DNA of 64,000 bases from Streptomyces tendae. GTDB taxonomy: Bacteria; Actinomycetota; Actinomycetes; Streptomycetales; Streptomycetaceae. The DNA is taken from positions 28,656 through 92,655 of the forward strand of contig NZ_BMUY01000022.1 of assembly GCF_014650435.1 (NCBI RefSeq), read 5' to 3'. The position numbers were made by a program, and so were the translations under genes. Below are positions 28,054-36,003 of this stretch, piece by piece; the stretch's first letter is position 1, and each line of letters begins with the position of its first letter. Below the pieces are notes generated by a model. It was not told where the DNA came from. It searched no databases and saw only the letters and a list, made by a program, of their open reading frames with translations.

Positions 28054-28914
28054 ATGCCAGAAGCAGCCTCCGCAGCGGCCGTACGGGCCACCATCGGCGA
28101 CAGTGAGTTCGACCGGGACACCGCCGTCACCCCGCGCGCGCCCGGCGTCTACGACCTCGACCTGTCGGCCGGCTGGACGATCATCAACGCCGTCAACGGC
28201 GGCTACCTGCTGGCCGTCCTGGGCCGGGCCCTCGGCGACGCGCTCCCGCACCCAGACCCCTTCACCATCTCGGCGCACTACCTCACCGCCTCCCGGCCCG
28301 GCCCGGCGGTCGTGCGCACCGAGACCGTCCGCACGGGCCGCACCCTTTCCACCGGCCAGGCCTCCCTCTTCCAGTACGACGACGAGGGCAACGAGGTCGA
28401 GCGCATCCGCGTGCTCGCCTCCTACGGCGACCTCGGCGCCCTGCCCGACGACGTCCGCACCTCGGCGCAGCCGCCCGCGATCCCGCCGATGGACCAGTGC
28501 TTCGGCCCGGAGGACGGCCCCGCTCCGGTCGACGGCAGCTCGGCCATCGCCGACCGGCTGATGCTCAAGCTCGACCCCGCCACCCTGGGCTGGGCGCTGG
28601 GGCAGCCCTCGGGCCGGGGTGAGATGCGGGCCTGGTTCGGTCTCGCCGACGGCCGCGACGCCGACCCGCTCTCGCTGCTCCTCGCGGTGGACGCACTGCC
28701 CCCGACCGCCTTCGAGCTGGGGCTCAAGGGCTGGGTGCCGACGGTCGAGCTGACCGCGCACGTGCGGTGCCGTCCGGCGCCGGGCCCGCTGCGGGTCTCC
28801 ATCACCACCCGCAACCTCGCCGGCGGCTTCCTGGAGGAGGACGCCGAGGTCTGGGACAGCGCCGACCGCCTGGTCGCCCAGTCCCGCCAGCTGGCCCGGG
28901 TCCGGCTCGGCTGA
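28054..28914 (+). CDS. TesB-like acyl-CoA thioesterase (double hotdog)
   Basis: A 286-residue protein of two hotdog-like halves. The N-terminal half has GWTIINAVNGGYLLAVLGRAL (the NGGY loop typical of the family) and HPDPFTISAHYLTASRPGPAVVRTETVRTGRTLSTGQASLFQ. The C-terminal half has DADPLSLLLAVDALPPTAFELG and WVPTVELTAHVRCRPAPGPLRV. Thioesterase superfamily members of this form hydrolyse acyl-CoA; the chain-length preference is unknown. It lies between the MerR gene and a FabR-like regulator, which makes a link to fatty acid metabolism reasonable. Confidence 0.85.
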   Translation: MPEAASAAAVRATIGDSEFDRDTAVTPRAPGVYDLDLSAGWTIINAVNGGYLLAVLGRALGDALPHPDPFTISAHYLTASRPGPAVVRTETVRTGRTLSTGQASLFQYDDEGNEVERIRVLASYGDLGALPDDVRTSAQPPAIPPMDQCFGPEDGPAPVDGSSAIADRLMLKLDPATLGWALGQPSGRGEMRAWFGLADGRDADPLSLLLAVDALPPTAFELGLKGWVPTVELTAHVRCRPAPGPLRVSITTRNLAGGFLEEDAEVWDSADRLVAQSRQLARVRLG

Positions 28915-28926
28915 CCCGGGGGCTGC

Positions 28927-29553
28927 TCAGTCCAGCCAGTGCGTGCGGCCGACGCTGATCAGCCGCAGTTGCCGCCGTGCCGTCTCGACGGCCCGGCGGC
29001 GCTCCTCTTCCGGAGCGTCCAGCGTCTCCAGGAACAGGGACGCCGTGATCAGCATCTGGTCGACGTAGAGGCCGGCCAGCATGCGCAGGTCGGTGTCGCT
29101 CCAGCCCGCCGCCGACGCGTCCGTGGCCAGCTCGGCCTTCACCTCCTCGGCGAACCGCGCCAGTTGCTCCCGTATGGCCCGGCGCACCGGCTGCACCCCG
29201 CCGTGCCGCTCCCGCGCGATGAAGCGGACGTGGGCCGGGTGCGCGGCCACGTGCCCGGCGATCAACTCGACCGCGCGGTCGATGCGTTCGTCGTCGTCCT
29301 CGGCCGGTGACATCGTGGTCCGGATCATCGGGTGCAGGCTGCCCAGCGCCTCCTCGACCAGCGCCACACCGAGATCCGCCGTGGAGTGGAAGTGGCGGTA
29401 GAAGGCGGTCGGGGCGACGCCCACGGCGCGGGTGACCTCGCGCAGCCCCAGGCTGCTCAGACTCTGCTCCTCCAGCAGGCCGAGCGCCGCGTCGAGGAGC
29501 GCCTGCCGGGTCTTCCGCTTCTGTTCCTGCCGAACGCCTGGGGTGTGACTCAT
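28927..29553 (-). CDS. TetR family regulator, FabR/DesT-like
   Basis: A 208-residue regulator. The N-terminal TetR HTH spans about residues 10-60 (KRKTRQALLDAALGLL, LREVTRAVGVAPTAFYRHFHS), with the A-P-T-A-F-Y-R-H-F recognition helix. The C-terminal domain (RIDRAVELIAGHVAAHPAHVRFIARERHGGVQPVRRAIREQL) resembles FabR/DesT proteins, which sense acyl-CoA saturation and control unsaturated fatty acid genes. It is divergent from two small membrane protein genes; two matching palindromes lie in the shared upstream region. The adjacent thioesterase gene reads towards it. Confidence 0.88.
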   Translation of the reverse strand: MSHTPGVRQEQKRKTRQALLDAALGLLEEQSLSSLGLREVTRAVGVAPTAFYRHFHSTADLGVALVEEALGSLHPMIRTTMSPAEDDDERIDRAVELIAGHVAAHPAHVRFIARERHGGVQPVRRAIREQLARFAEEVKAELATDASAAGWSDTDLRMLAGLYVDQMLITASLFLETLDAPEEERRRAVETARRQLRLISVGRTHWLD

Positions 29554-29561
29554 GCCATGCA

Positions 29562-29575
29562 GTTAACAACTGTTC
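29562..29575. promoter_or_regulatory. operator-like palindrome, copy 1 (FabR-like regulator upstream region)
   Basis: The core AACAACTGTT (29565-29574) within GTTAACAACTGTTC is an imperfect palindrome of form AACA-nn-TGTT, nine bases upstream of the TetR start codon. The same core recurs 57 bases away (29623-29632 region). Confidence 0.6.
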
Positions 29576-29582
29576 TCTGGAA

Positions 29583-29609
29583 TTGAAAAGCCGCGCGGCG
29601 CGCTAGACT
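29583..29609 (+). promoter_or_regulatory. candidate promoter between the two operator copies
   Basis: TTGAAA (29583-29588) and TAGACT (29604-29609) with a short 15-base spacer (16-17 if the -35 is shifted one or two bases upstream). It lies exactly between the two palindromes and reads towards the small membrane protein genes. Confidence 0.5.
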
Positions 29610-29618
29610 GAGAAGTCA

Positions 29619-29633
29619 GTGAACAACTGTAAC
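29619..29633. promoter_or_regulatory. operator-like palindrome, copy 2
   Basis: GTGAACAACTGTAAC repeats the core AACAACTGT of copy 1 and lies just downstream of the candidate promoter, a position suited to repression. Confidence 0.6.
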
Positions 29634-29680
29634 CACAAACGTTCACCGAAGTGTCCACGCAAGGTTGGGGGATCCGTTCC

Positions 29681-29848
29681 ATGCTGTTCCTCGTCGTCGC
29701 ACTCCTGCTCCTCGGTGTGGTGCTGGGCGCCGTCGCCCACGCACCGCTCACCTTCTCCGTCGCGGCCGGCCTGGTCATCGCCGTCTGGCTCGGCATCTTC
29801 GCCCTCCGCGAGCGGCACGGCCGCCGGCGGAGCAGCTCCGCCCACTGA
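29681..29848 (+). CDS. small two-TM membrane protein
   Basis: A 55-residue hydrophobic protein beginning MLFLVVALLLLGVVLGAVAHA (TM1), then a short loop and a second helix FSVAAGLVIAVWLGIFAL, ending in a basic tail RERHGRRRSSSAH. ATG 29681 is chosen because GGGGGA lies eight bases upstream; GTG 29651 would add ten polar residues but has no ribosome site. Small hydrophobic proteins of this kind are common in Streptomyces and of unknown function. It lies directly downstream of the TetR-flanked promoter, so it is probably a target of the FabR-like repressor. Confidence 0.72.
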   Translation: MLFLVVALLLLGVVLGAVAHAPLTFSVAAGLVIAVWLGIFALRERHGRRRSSSAH

Positions 29849-29852
29849 CACC

Positions 29853-29897
29853 TCCACCGACGCACGGTCCATCCACGCACGGTCCACCGACGCACGG
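29853..29897 (+). repeat. three tandem 15-bp repeats
   Basis: Three back-to-back copies of TCCACCGACGCACGG (29853-29867, 29868-29882 with two mismatches, and 29883-29897) fill most of the 62-base gap between the two small membrane protein genes, ending 13 bases before the second start codon. Confidence 0.85.
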
Positions 29898-29910
29898 CAG
29901 GGAGAACACC

Positions 29911-30204
29911 ATGCAGCTCACCGCACCGGCCAACCGCACCACAGAGAGCCCCCGCACCACCCGTCGTACCGGCATCCACGACACCGACGGCATGGCTGTC
30001 GCCTCGTTCGTTCTCGGACTGCTCGGCCTGCTCGTCCTCAACGTCTTCCTCGGCCCGATCGCCATCGCCCTGGCGAGCGTTGCCCTGTGGCGCGGCACCG
30101 CCCGCCGCGGCCGGGCCCTCCTCGGCCTCGGCCTGGGCGTCGCCGACCTGCTGGTCCTGGTCGCCTTCATGTCCGCCGACAACACGATGTCGTGGAGCCT
30201 GTGA
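29911..30204 (+). CDS. DUF4190-type membrane protein
   Basis: A 97-residue protein from ATG 29911, with GGGAGA five bases upstream. A 27-residue polar N-terminus precedes two TM helices: MAVASFVLGLLGLLVLNVFLGPIAIALASVAL and GRALLGLGLGVADLLVLVAFM. The pattern A-x-A-S-x-V-L-G-(L/I)-x-G and the mid-segment GPIAIALASVALWR are typical of DUF4190 proteins, whose function is unknown. It is likely cotranscribed with the preceding small membrane protein from the TetR-regulated promoter. Confidence 0.8.
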   Translation: MQLTAPANRTTESPRTTRRTGIHDTDGMAVASFVLGLLGLLVLNVFLGPIAIALASVALWRGTARRGRALLGLGLGVADLLVLVAFMSADNTMSWSL

Positions 30205-30294
30205 GCCACCTCGCCGTCTCGTCCGGGCCACCGCGTGACGAGGCCAACCGTGGTCTGAGGCCGGGCGGAACCGCCCCGTAGAATCGGCCGCACC

Positions 30295-31464
30295 ATGGCT
30301 TACCTCGACCACGCCGCGACGACCCCGATGCTTCCCGAGGCAGTCGAGGCACTCACCGCGCACCTGGGCGTCACCGGCAACGCCTCGTCCCTCCACGCGT
30401 CCGGCCGCCGGGCGCGGCGCACCGTCGAGGAGGCCCGCGAGACCCTCGCCGAGGCGCTCGGCGCCCGCCCCAGCGAAGTGGTCCTCACCTCCGGCGGCAC
30501 CGAGGCCGACAACCTCGCCGTCAAGGGTCTGTACTGGGCCCGCCGTGACGCCGACTCGGCCCGCACCCGGGTCCTGGCCAGCCCCGTCGAGCACCATGCC
30601 GTCCTCGACGCCGTCCACTGGCTCGGCGAGCACGAGGGCGCCACCGTCGAGTACCTGCCGGTCGACGCCCACGGCCGGGTCCACCCCGAGGCGCTGCGCG
30701 AGGCCATCGCCCGCGACCCCGCCGACGTGGCGCTCGCCACCGTGATGTGGGCCAACAACGAGATCGGCACGATCATGCCGATCCGTGAACTGGCCGACGT
30801 GGCTGCCGAGTTCGACGTGCCGCTGCACGCCGACGCGGTCCAGGCATTCGGTCAGCTCCCGGTCGACTTCGCCGCCTCCGGGCTCGCCGCCATGACCGTT
30901 TCCGGCCACAAGATCGGCGGCCCCTACGGCATCGGCGCGCTGCTGCTCGGCCGGGAGTACACCCCGGTGCCCGTCCTGCACGGCGGCGGACAGGAACGCC
31001 ATGTGCGCTCCGGCACCCTCGACGTCCCCGCCGTCGCCTCCTTCGCCGTCGCCGGCCGGCTCGCCGCCGAGCAGCACGAGTGGTTCGCCCGCGAGATCGG
31101 CGCCCTGCGCGACGACCTGGTCGACGCCGTCCGTACGGCCGTCCCGAACGCGATCCTCGGCGGCGACCCGTCACCCGGGGGACGCCTGCCGGCCAACGCC
31201 CACTTCACCTTCCCGGGCTGCGAGGGCGACTCGCTCCTCCTGCTGCTCGACGCCCAGGGCATCGAGTGCTCCACCGGCTCCGCCTGCACCGCGGGCGTCG
31301 CCCAGCCCAGCCACGTCCTGCTGGCCACCGGAACCGACCCCGACCTGGCCCGCGGCACCCTGCGCTTCTCGCTCGGCCACACCTCGACCGAGGCCGACGT
31401 GGAGGCGCTCGCCAAGGCGATCGGCCCCGCGGTGGAGCGGGCCAGGGCGGCGGGGCTGTCGTAG
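30295..31464 (+). CDS. cysteine desulfurase (NifS/IscS class V aminotransferase)
   Basis: A 389-residue PLP enzyme: AYLDHAATTPM at the N-terminus, SGGTEADNLAVKG, SPVEHHAVLDA (the His stacking on PLP), TVSGHKIGGPYG (the PLP Lys) and the sulfur-carrying Cys in ECSTGSACTAG on a short loop, as in IscS-like enzymes. It converts cysteine to alanine and provides persulfide sulfur. mnmA lies about 0.8 kb downstream in the same direction, so this enzyme is the likely sulfur donor for tRNA 2-thiouridine. TAGAAT at 30279-30284, ten bases before ATG, suggests a very short or absent leader. Confidence 0.95.
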   Translation: MAYLDHAATTPMLPEAVEALTAHLGVTGNASSLHASGRRARRTVEEARETLAEALGARPSEVVLTSGGTEADNLAVKGLYWARRDADSARTRVLASPVEHHAVLDAVHWLGEHEGATVEYLPVDAHGRVHPEALREAIARDPADVALATVMWANNEIGTIMPIRELADVAAEFDVPLHADAVQAFGQLPVDFAASGLAAMTVSGHKIGGPYGIGALLLGREYTPVPVLHGGGQERHVRSGTLDVPAVASFAVAGRLAAEQHEWFAREIGALRDDLVDAVRTAVPNAILGGDPSPGGRLPANAHFTFPGCEGDSLLLLLDAQGIECSTGSACTAGVAQPSHVLLATGTDPDLARGTLRFSLGHTSTEADVEALAKAIGPAVERARAAGLS

Positions 31465-31510
31465 GAACAGGCGTTGCCGCAAGAGCCGCGGTACGGGCTG
31501 CCGTGTCGGT

Positions 31511-32239
31511 TCAGGCCTTGGTCGGCGGCTTCGACGGTGCGCTCGTGGCCGCCCGCCGCACCAGCTTCAGATACCGGTCCCAGTCCCAGTGCGGCCCCGG
31601 GTCGGTGTGGTCGGTGCCCGGCACCTCCACGTGGCCGAGGATGTGCTTGCGGTCCACGGGTATGTCGTACCGCGCGCAGATCCCCGCCGTCAGCCGCGCG
31701 GAGGCGGCGTACATCGCGTCGGTGAAGTCCTGCGGACGGTCCACGAAACCCTCGTGCTCGATGCCGACACTGCGTTCGTTGTAGTCGCGGTTGCCCGCGT
31801 GGTACGCCACGTCCAGCTCGCGGATCATCTGGGTGACGCGCCCGTCCTGCCCCACGATGTAGTGCGCGGCCGCCTTGTGCCCCGGGTCCTGGAAGGCCCG
31901 CACCGCGCTGTCGAAGCTGCCCTGCGTGACATGGACGATCACCATGTCGATGCCGAAGTCGTCCGGCCGGTCCGCCCGCCGCCAGTTCGCGTCCGACGCC
32001 GCCACCCAGCGCGCGCCCGCGTAGTCGACGACGCCGTCCTCGCGGGGCCGCTCGACGCCCGGCAGCCGCCACCACAGCCGGGCCAGCTCGTCGCGGGCCA
32101 GCACACCGGTGCCCACGGCCGCCGCCGCACCGCCGACGATCAGCGCGCGGCGGCCGATGCGCCGGTCGCCGTCCGCGGACCCGCCGCTCGCCGACCCGCC
32201 CGGTGTGGACCCGCTCGTGGATCCCTGCTTCGCCCCCAT
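31511..32239 (-). CDS. N-acetylmuramoyl-L-alanine amidase (Amidase_2) with Tat-like signal
   Basis: A 242-residue protein from ATG 32239. A Ser/Gly-rich N-terminus leads into RRIGRRALIVGGAAAAVGTGVLA (about 26-48), a twin-arginine-like export signal. The Amidase_2/PGRP-type domain (about 95-230) has MVIVHVTQGS (zinc His), HYIVGQDGRVTQMIRELDVAYHAGN, SVGIEHEGF and ILGHVEVPGTDHTDPG (His and Asp near the second zinc ligand). It cleaves the bond between muramic acid and the stem peptide outside the cell. The gene is embedded antisense between the cysteine desulfurase and mnmA genes. Confidence 0.9.
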   Translation of the reverse strand: MGAKQGSTSGSTPGGSASGGSADGDRRIGRRALIVGGAAAAVGTGVLARDELARLWWRLPGVERPREDGVVDYAGARWVAASDANWRRADRPDDFGIDMVIVHVTQGSFDSAVRAFQDPGHKAAAHYIVGQDGRVTQMIRELDVAYHAGNRDYNERSVGIEHEGFVDRPQDFTDAMYAASARLTAGICARYDIPVDRKHILGHVEVPGTDHTDPGPHWDWDRYLKLVRRAATSAPSKPPTKA

Positions 32240-32299
32240 GCGATCTTCAACGCATACTCGCGCGCTCCGGTTCCCGCCTCCCCGTACTCTGGAGGGGTT

Positions 32300-33430
32300 A
32301 TGACTGAGACCCCGCAGCGCACCCGTCCCCTCCGCGTCCTCGCCGCCATGTCGGGCGGAGTCGACTCCGCCGTCGCCGCCGCCCGCGCGGCCGAGGCGGG
32401 GCACGACGTGACCGGCGTCCACCTGGCGCTCTCCGCCAACCCGCAGTCCTTCCGCACGGGCGCCCGGGGCTGTTGCACCATCGAGGACTCACGGGACGCC
32501 CGCCGCGCCGCCGACGTCATCGGCATCCCGTTCTACGTGTGGGACCTCGCCGACCGGTTCCGGGAGGACGTGGTCGAGGACTTCGTCGCCGAGTACGAGG
32601 CCGGCCGCACCCCCAACCCGTGCCTGCGCTGCAACGAGAAGATCAAGTTCGCGGCTCTCCTGGACAAGGCGCTCGCGCTCGGCTTCGACGCCGTCTGCAC
32701 CGGCCACTACGCCCAGGTGATCCTGCGCGAGGACGGCGTCCGCGAGCTGCACCGCGCGGCCGACATGGCCAAGGACCAGAGCTACGTCCTCGGGGTCCTC
32801 GACGACCGGCAGCTCGCCCACGCGATGTTCCCGCTCGGTGACACGGCCACCACCAAGGACGAGATCCGCGCGGAGGCCGGGCGCCGGGGCCTCGCGGTGG
32901 CCAAGAAGCCCGACTCGCACGACATCTGCTTCATCGCCGACGGCGACACCCAGGGCTTCCTCGCCAACCGGCTGGGCAGGGCGGAGGGCGACATCGTCGA
33001 CGAGGCGGGCAACCGGCTCGGCACCCACGAGGGCGCCTACGGCTACACCATCGGCCAGCGCAAGGGCCTCAGGATCGGCACCCCGGCCCCCGACGGCAAG
33101 CCGCGCTACGTCCTGGACATCTCCCCGGTGGACAACACCGTGACGGTCGGCCCGGCCGAGGCGCTCGACGTCGACGCCCTTCGCGCGATCAAGCCCCGCT
33201 GGTGCGGAGCCGCCCCCACCGGCCCCGGCACCTACACCGCCCAGCTCCGCGCCCACGGCGGCGAGACCGAGGTCCGCGCCGAACTCGTCGACGGCACCCT
33301 GGAGGTGACCTTCACGGAGCCGGTCCGCGGCGTCGCTCCCGGCCAGGCGATCGTGCTGTACGACGGCACGCGCGTGGTGGGCTCGGCGACCATCGCGTCC
33401 ACCACGCGCGCGACGGCCGGCGCGGCCTGA
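32300..33430 (+). CDS. mnmA: tRNA 2-thiouridylase MnmA
   Basis: A 376-residue enzyme. The PP-loop is VLAAMSGGVDSAVAA (about 13-27); catalytic cysteines are in TPNPCLRCNEKIKF and DSHDICFIADG. The remaining blocks GHYAQV, KDQSYVLGVL, GYTIGQRKG and YVLDISPVDNTVTVG are typical of the family. It thiolates U34 in tRNA Lys/Glu/Gln using ATP and persulfide sulfur. GGAGG lies four to five bases upstream of ATG 32300. A hexamer TACTCT (32285-32290) just before it could be a -10, which would leave the ribosome site outside the transcript; the true promoter may be elsewhere. Confidence 0.96.
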   Translation: MTETPQRTRPLRVLAAMSGGVDSAVAAARAAEAGHDVTGVHLALSANPQSFRTGARGCCTIEDSRDARRAADVIGIPFYVWDLADRFREDVVEDFVAEYEAGRTPNPCLRCNEKIKFAALLDKALALGFDAVCTGHYAQVILREDGVRELHRAADMAKDQSYVLGVLDDRQLAHAMFPLGDTATTKDEIRAEAGRRGLAVAKKPDSHDICFIADGDTQGFLANRLGRAEGDIVDEAGNRLGTHEGAYGYTIGQRKGLRIGTPAPDGKPRYVLDISPVDNTVTVGPAEALDVDALRAIKPRWCGAAPTGPGTYTAQLRAHGGETEVRAELVDGTLEVTFTEPVRGVAPGQAIVLYDGTRVVGSATIASTTRATAGAA

Positions 33431-33473
33431 CCCGTCCGCCCGGACACGCGGAGGCGACCTCGACGGCGCCGGT

Positions 33474-34253
33474 TCAGCCCGCGAGGAACTCCGCGAGCAC
33501 CGGCGCCAGTACGCCCGGCTCCACCATGTGGGTCTGCCGGTCCACGGTGCCGTAGGTGCCCTCCGGGGCGGCGTCCGCGATCGCACGGGCGGCCTCGTGC
33601 CACCACGCGTCGCTCGCGCCGCCCGCGAGGACCAGCAGCGGCACGGTGATCGCGGCGATCTCGGAGCGCGGCACCCGGCTGTCGCCCAGCACGGCGTCGT
33701 CGTACGCCAGACTCGGCGCCACCGACTCCATCCCGGCCCACATGGGGGACTGCCGGGCACCGCGGATCATCTCCTCGCCCAGCCCCGTGTGACGCAGGAA
33801 CAACTCCACCGCGTCCCCGCGCCGGCCCTGACCCAGTACCTCGGCCAGGTGCCCGGTGTACTCGGCCGCGGCCCGCGCGGCGGCGTCGTCCACGGCGTAC
33901 GGCACCTCGTACACCGCGACCCGGCGCACCGGCAGACCGCTCGCCGCCGCCCGCAGGACCAACGCGCCGCCCGACGACATGCCGTACAGCGACGCCTCGC
34001 CGCCCAGCGCGTCGATCAGCGCCGCCAGGTCCTCGATCTCGCGTTCCACCGCGTAGGGCGCGGTGTCGCCGCTCTCGCCGCGCCCCCGGCGGTCGTACAC
34101 GGTGACGTCGAAACTGCCCGACAGCTCGGCGGCCAGCGGCGCCATCGTGGCGCCGGTCGACATGGCGCCGCTGACGAGCACGACCGCCGGTCCCCGCCCG
34201 GAGCGTTCGTAGGCGATGCGGGTGCCGTCGCGCGAAACAGTCGTCTTCTCCAT
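33474..34253 (-). CDS. alpha/beta-fold hydrolase
   Basis: A 259-residue cytosolic enzyme. The nucleophile elbow is G91-M-S93-S-G95 (LYGMSSGGALVL); the oxyanion strand is VVLVSGAMSTG; VYDRRGRGESGDT is the usual beta-4 loop; the acid lies near VLAGGASDAWW and the catalytic His in DRQTHMVEPG near the C-terminus. Length and motifs fit a general esterase/lipase-like hydrolase; the substrate is not predictable. It is convergent with mnmA, with 43 bases between stop codons. Confidence 0.88.
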   Translation of the reverse strand: MEKTTVSRDGTRIAYERSGRGPAVVLVSGAMSTGATMAPLAAELSGSFDVTVYDRRGRGESGDTAPYAVEREIEDLAALIDALGGEASLYGMSSGGALVLRAAASGLPVRRVAVYEVPYAVDDAAARAAAEYTGHLAEVLGQGRRGDAVELFLRHTGLGEEMIRGARQSPMWAGMESVAPSLAYDDAVLGDSRVPRSEIAAITVPLLVLAGGASDAWWHEAARAIADAAPEGTYGTVDRQTHMVEPGVLAPVLAEFLAG

Positions 34254-34290
34254 GCCTGTGCAGACTGCCCTACGGCAGGTGTTTCATCGC

Positions 34291-34623
34291 TCAGGACACC
34301 TCGACTTCGTAGAAACAGAGGTGGTCCTTGATCTCGGCGACCTCCGGCTTCGGATCCGGGTACGCCCAGACCAGGTCCGCCGCGTCCGGCAGCGACCAGT
34401 AGGACGCGTCGCCCTTGAAGGGGCAGTGGGTCTGCGTGTCGGACGGGGACAGCAGGTCGAGGCGTACGTCCTGGGGCGGGATGTAGTACCGGTCGGGGCA
34501 GCCCGTCTCGTGCAGTACCAACGCCCCGTCGCTCTCCGCCAGCACCTGCCCGTCGTGCACCACGCGCACGTGCCCTTCGCTCGGCTCGACGGTGATGACG
34601 TGTCCCTTGAGTCCCTTGGTCAC
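34291..34623 (-). CDS. DUF427 domain protein
   Basis: A 110-residue protein from GTG 34623, chosen because GGAGG precedes it by about six bases; an upstream frame start would add 11 residues. The whole protein is one DUF427 domain: GHVRVVHDGQVLAESDGALVLHETGCPDRYYIPPQDVRLDLL and THCPFKGDASYWSLPDA. The C-P-F-K-G-D-A-x-Y-W motif is the family hallmark. Function unknown; it is a compact beta-rich cytosolic protein. Confidence 0.9.
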   Translation of the reverse strand: MTKGLKGHVITVEPSEGHVRVVHDGQVLAESDGALVLHETGCPDRYYIPPQDVRLDLLSPSDTQTHCPFKGDASYWSLPDAADLVWAYPDPKPEVAEIKDHLCFYEVEVS

Positions 34624-34705
34624 GGTCGTCCTCCTGGTGGCAGTGGTCTGCGTCACGTACTACAGCGTCCCCGAAGGCCGGGTTCTTCCCCTCCGGACCG
34701 GGCCG

Positions 34706-34711
34706 TACGGT
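34706..34711 (+). promoter_or_regulatory. -10 element TACGGT for leaderless LOG-family transcript
   Basis: GTACGGT followed by seven bases and then ATG 34719. The GGAGG inside the spacer is only two bases from ATG, too close for a normal ribosome site. Confidence 0.5.
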
Positions 34712-34718
34712 GGAGGCC

Positions 34719-35258
34719 ATGAACATCTGCGTCTTCCTCTCCGCCGCCGACCTCGACGAGCGCTACACGCGCCCCGCCGAGGAGTTCGCCGAGCTGCTCG
34801 GCAAGGGCGGGCACACCCTCGTCTGGGGCGGCTCCGACGTGGGCCTGATGAAGGTCGTCGCCGACGGCGTGCAGGAGTCCGGTGGACGGCTGCTCGGGGT
34901 CTCGGTGGACTTCCTGGCCGCCAAGGCGCGCCGGGGCGCCGACGAGATGGTGATCGCGAAGGACCTGGCCGAGCGCAAGCGGCTGCTGCTGGAGAAGGCC
35001 GACGCCGTCGTCATCATGGTGGGCGGCACCGGCACGCTCGACGAGGCCACCGAGATCCTGGAACTGAAGAAGCACGGGCACACCGACAAGCCGGTCGTCC
35101 TGCTCAACACCGCGGGCTTCTACGACGGACTCAAGGAGCAGTTCCGCCGCATGGAGGACGAGGGTTTCCTGCCCCGCCCCCTAACCGAGCTGGTGTTCTT
35201 CGCCGAGGAGCCGGTCGGCGCGCTCGCCTACCTGGAGGAGAGCCAGGGCATCGAGTAG
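34719..35258 (+). CDS. LOG family (TIGR00730) phosphoribohydrolase-like protein
   Basis: A 179-residue Rossmann-fold protein. VWGGSDVGLMKVVADGV and the nucleotide-binding motif VGGTGTLDEATEIL correspond to the LOG/lysine-decarboxylase-like family motif (P)GGxGTxxE; characterised members release cytokinin bases from ribotides. The first residue of the usual PGG motif is V here. In bacteria without cytokinins these enzymes may act as nucleotide 5'-monophosphate phosphoribohydrolases. ATG 34719 is preferred over GTG 34710 because homologues start MNICVFLS and a -10 sits seven bases upstream. Confidence 0.88.
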   Translation: MNICVFLSAADLDERYTRPAEEFAELLGKGGHTLVWGGSDVGLMKVVADGVQESGGRLLGVSVDFLAAKARRGADEMVIAKDLAERKRLLLEKADAVVIMVGGTGTLDEATEILELKKHGHTDKPVVLLNTAGFYDGLKEQFRRMEDEGFLPRPLTELVFFAEEPVGALAYLEESQGIE

Positions 35259-35276
35259 GACACCGGTGGTGCGAGC

Positions 35277-35975
35277 ATGGCGGGCATGGCTACACATGTG
35301 ATCACCGGAGCGGGCTCCGGCATCGGCGCGGCCGTCGCCCGCCGCCTGCACGAACGCGGCGACGAGATCGTGCTGCACGCGCGCGACGCGGGCCGCGCCA
35401 AGGAACTGGCCGCCGCGCTCCCCGGCGCCAAGACCCTGGTCGGTGACCTCGCCGACCCGGCCAAGCTGTCCTGGGCCTTCTCGCACCAGTCGCTGCCCGA
35501 CCGGGTGGACTCGCTGCTGCACATCGCCGGGGTCGTCGACCTCGGCCCGGTCGGCGACCTCACCCCGAAGACCTGGACCAACCAGCTCAACGTCAACCTG
35601 GTCGCCCCCGCCGAGCTGACCCGCCTCCTCCTGCCCCAGCTCCGCGTCGCCCAGGGTCAGGTGCTGTTCGTCAACTCCGGCTCCGGTCTCAACGCCCACG
35701 CCGGATGGGCCGCGTACGGAGCCTCCAAGCACGGCCTGAAGGCCCTGGCCGACGCCCTGCGCCAGGAGGAGCACGCGAACGGCGTCCGCGTCACCTCGGT
35801 CTACCCCGGCCGCACCGCCAGCCCCATGCAGGCCAAGGTCCACCAGCAGGAGGGCAAGGAGTACGACCCCGCGAAGTGGATCGACCCCGAGTCCGTCGCC
35901 ACCACGATCCTGATGGCCCTTGACCTCCCGAGGGACGCGGAGGTCAACGACCTGACGGTGCGCCCGGGGCGGTAA
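35277..35975 (+). CDS. short-chain dehydrogenase/reductase (SDR)
   Basis: A 232-residue NAD(P)-dependent oxidoreductase. The cofactor motif is TGAGSGIG (about 10-17), GDLAD binds the adenine, and catalytic Ser/Tyr/Lys appear as NSGSG (S134 or S136), Y147 and K151 in AAYGASKHG. Position 36 in HARDAGR suggests NADP preference. The first ATG (35277) has GGTGG seven bases upstream; the second in-frame ATG (35286, MATHVITG) is an equally reasonable start. Substrate unknown. It follows the LOG gene by 18 bases and may be cotranscribed. Confidence 0.9.
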   Translation: MAGMATHVITGAGSGIGAAVARRLHERGDEIVLHARDAGRAKELAAALPGAKTLVGDLADPAKLSWAFSHQSLPDRVDSLLHIAGVVDLGPVGDLTPKTWTNQLNVNLVAPAELTRLLLPQLRVAQGQVLFVNSGSGLNAHAGWAAYGASKHGLKALADALRQEEHANGVRVTSVYPGRTASPMQAKVHQQEGKEYDPAKWIDPESVATTILMALDLPRDAEVNDLTVRPGR

Positions 35976-36003
35976 GCCGTTCCCTCGAATCGCCGGTCCG
36001 GAT

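Noticed and set aside
29853..29897. Possible start of a CRISPR-like array
   Set aside because: Units are contiguous 15-mers with no unique spacers; it is a simple tandem repeat.
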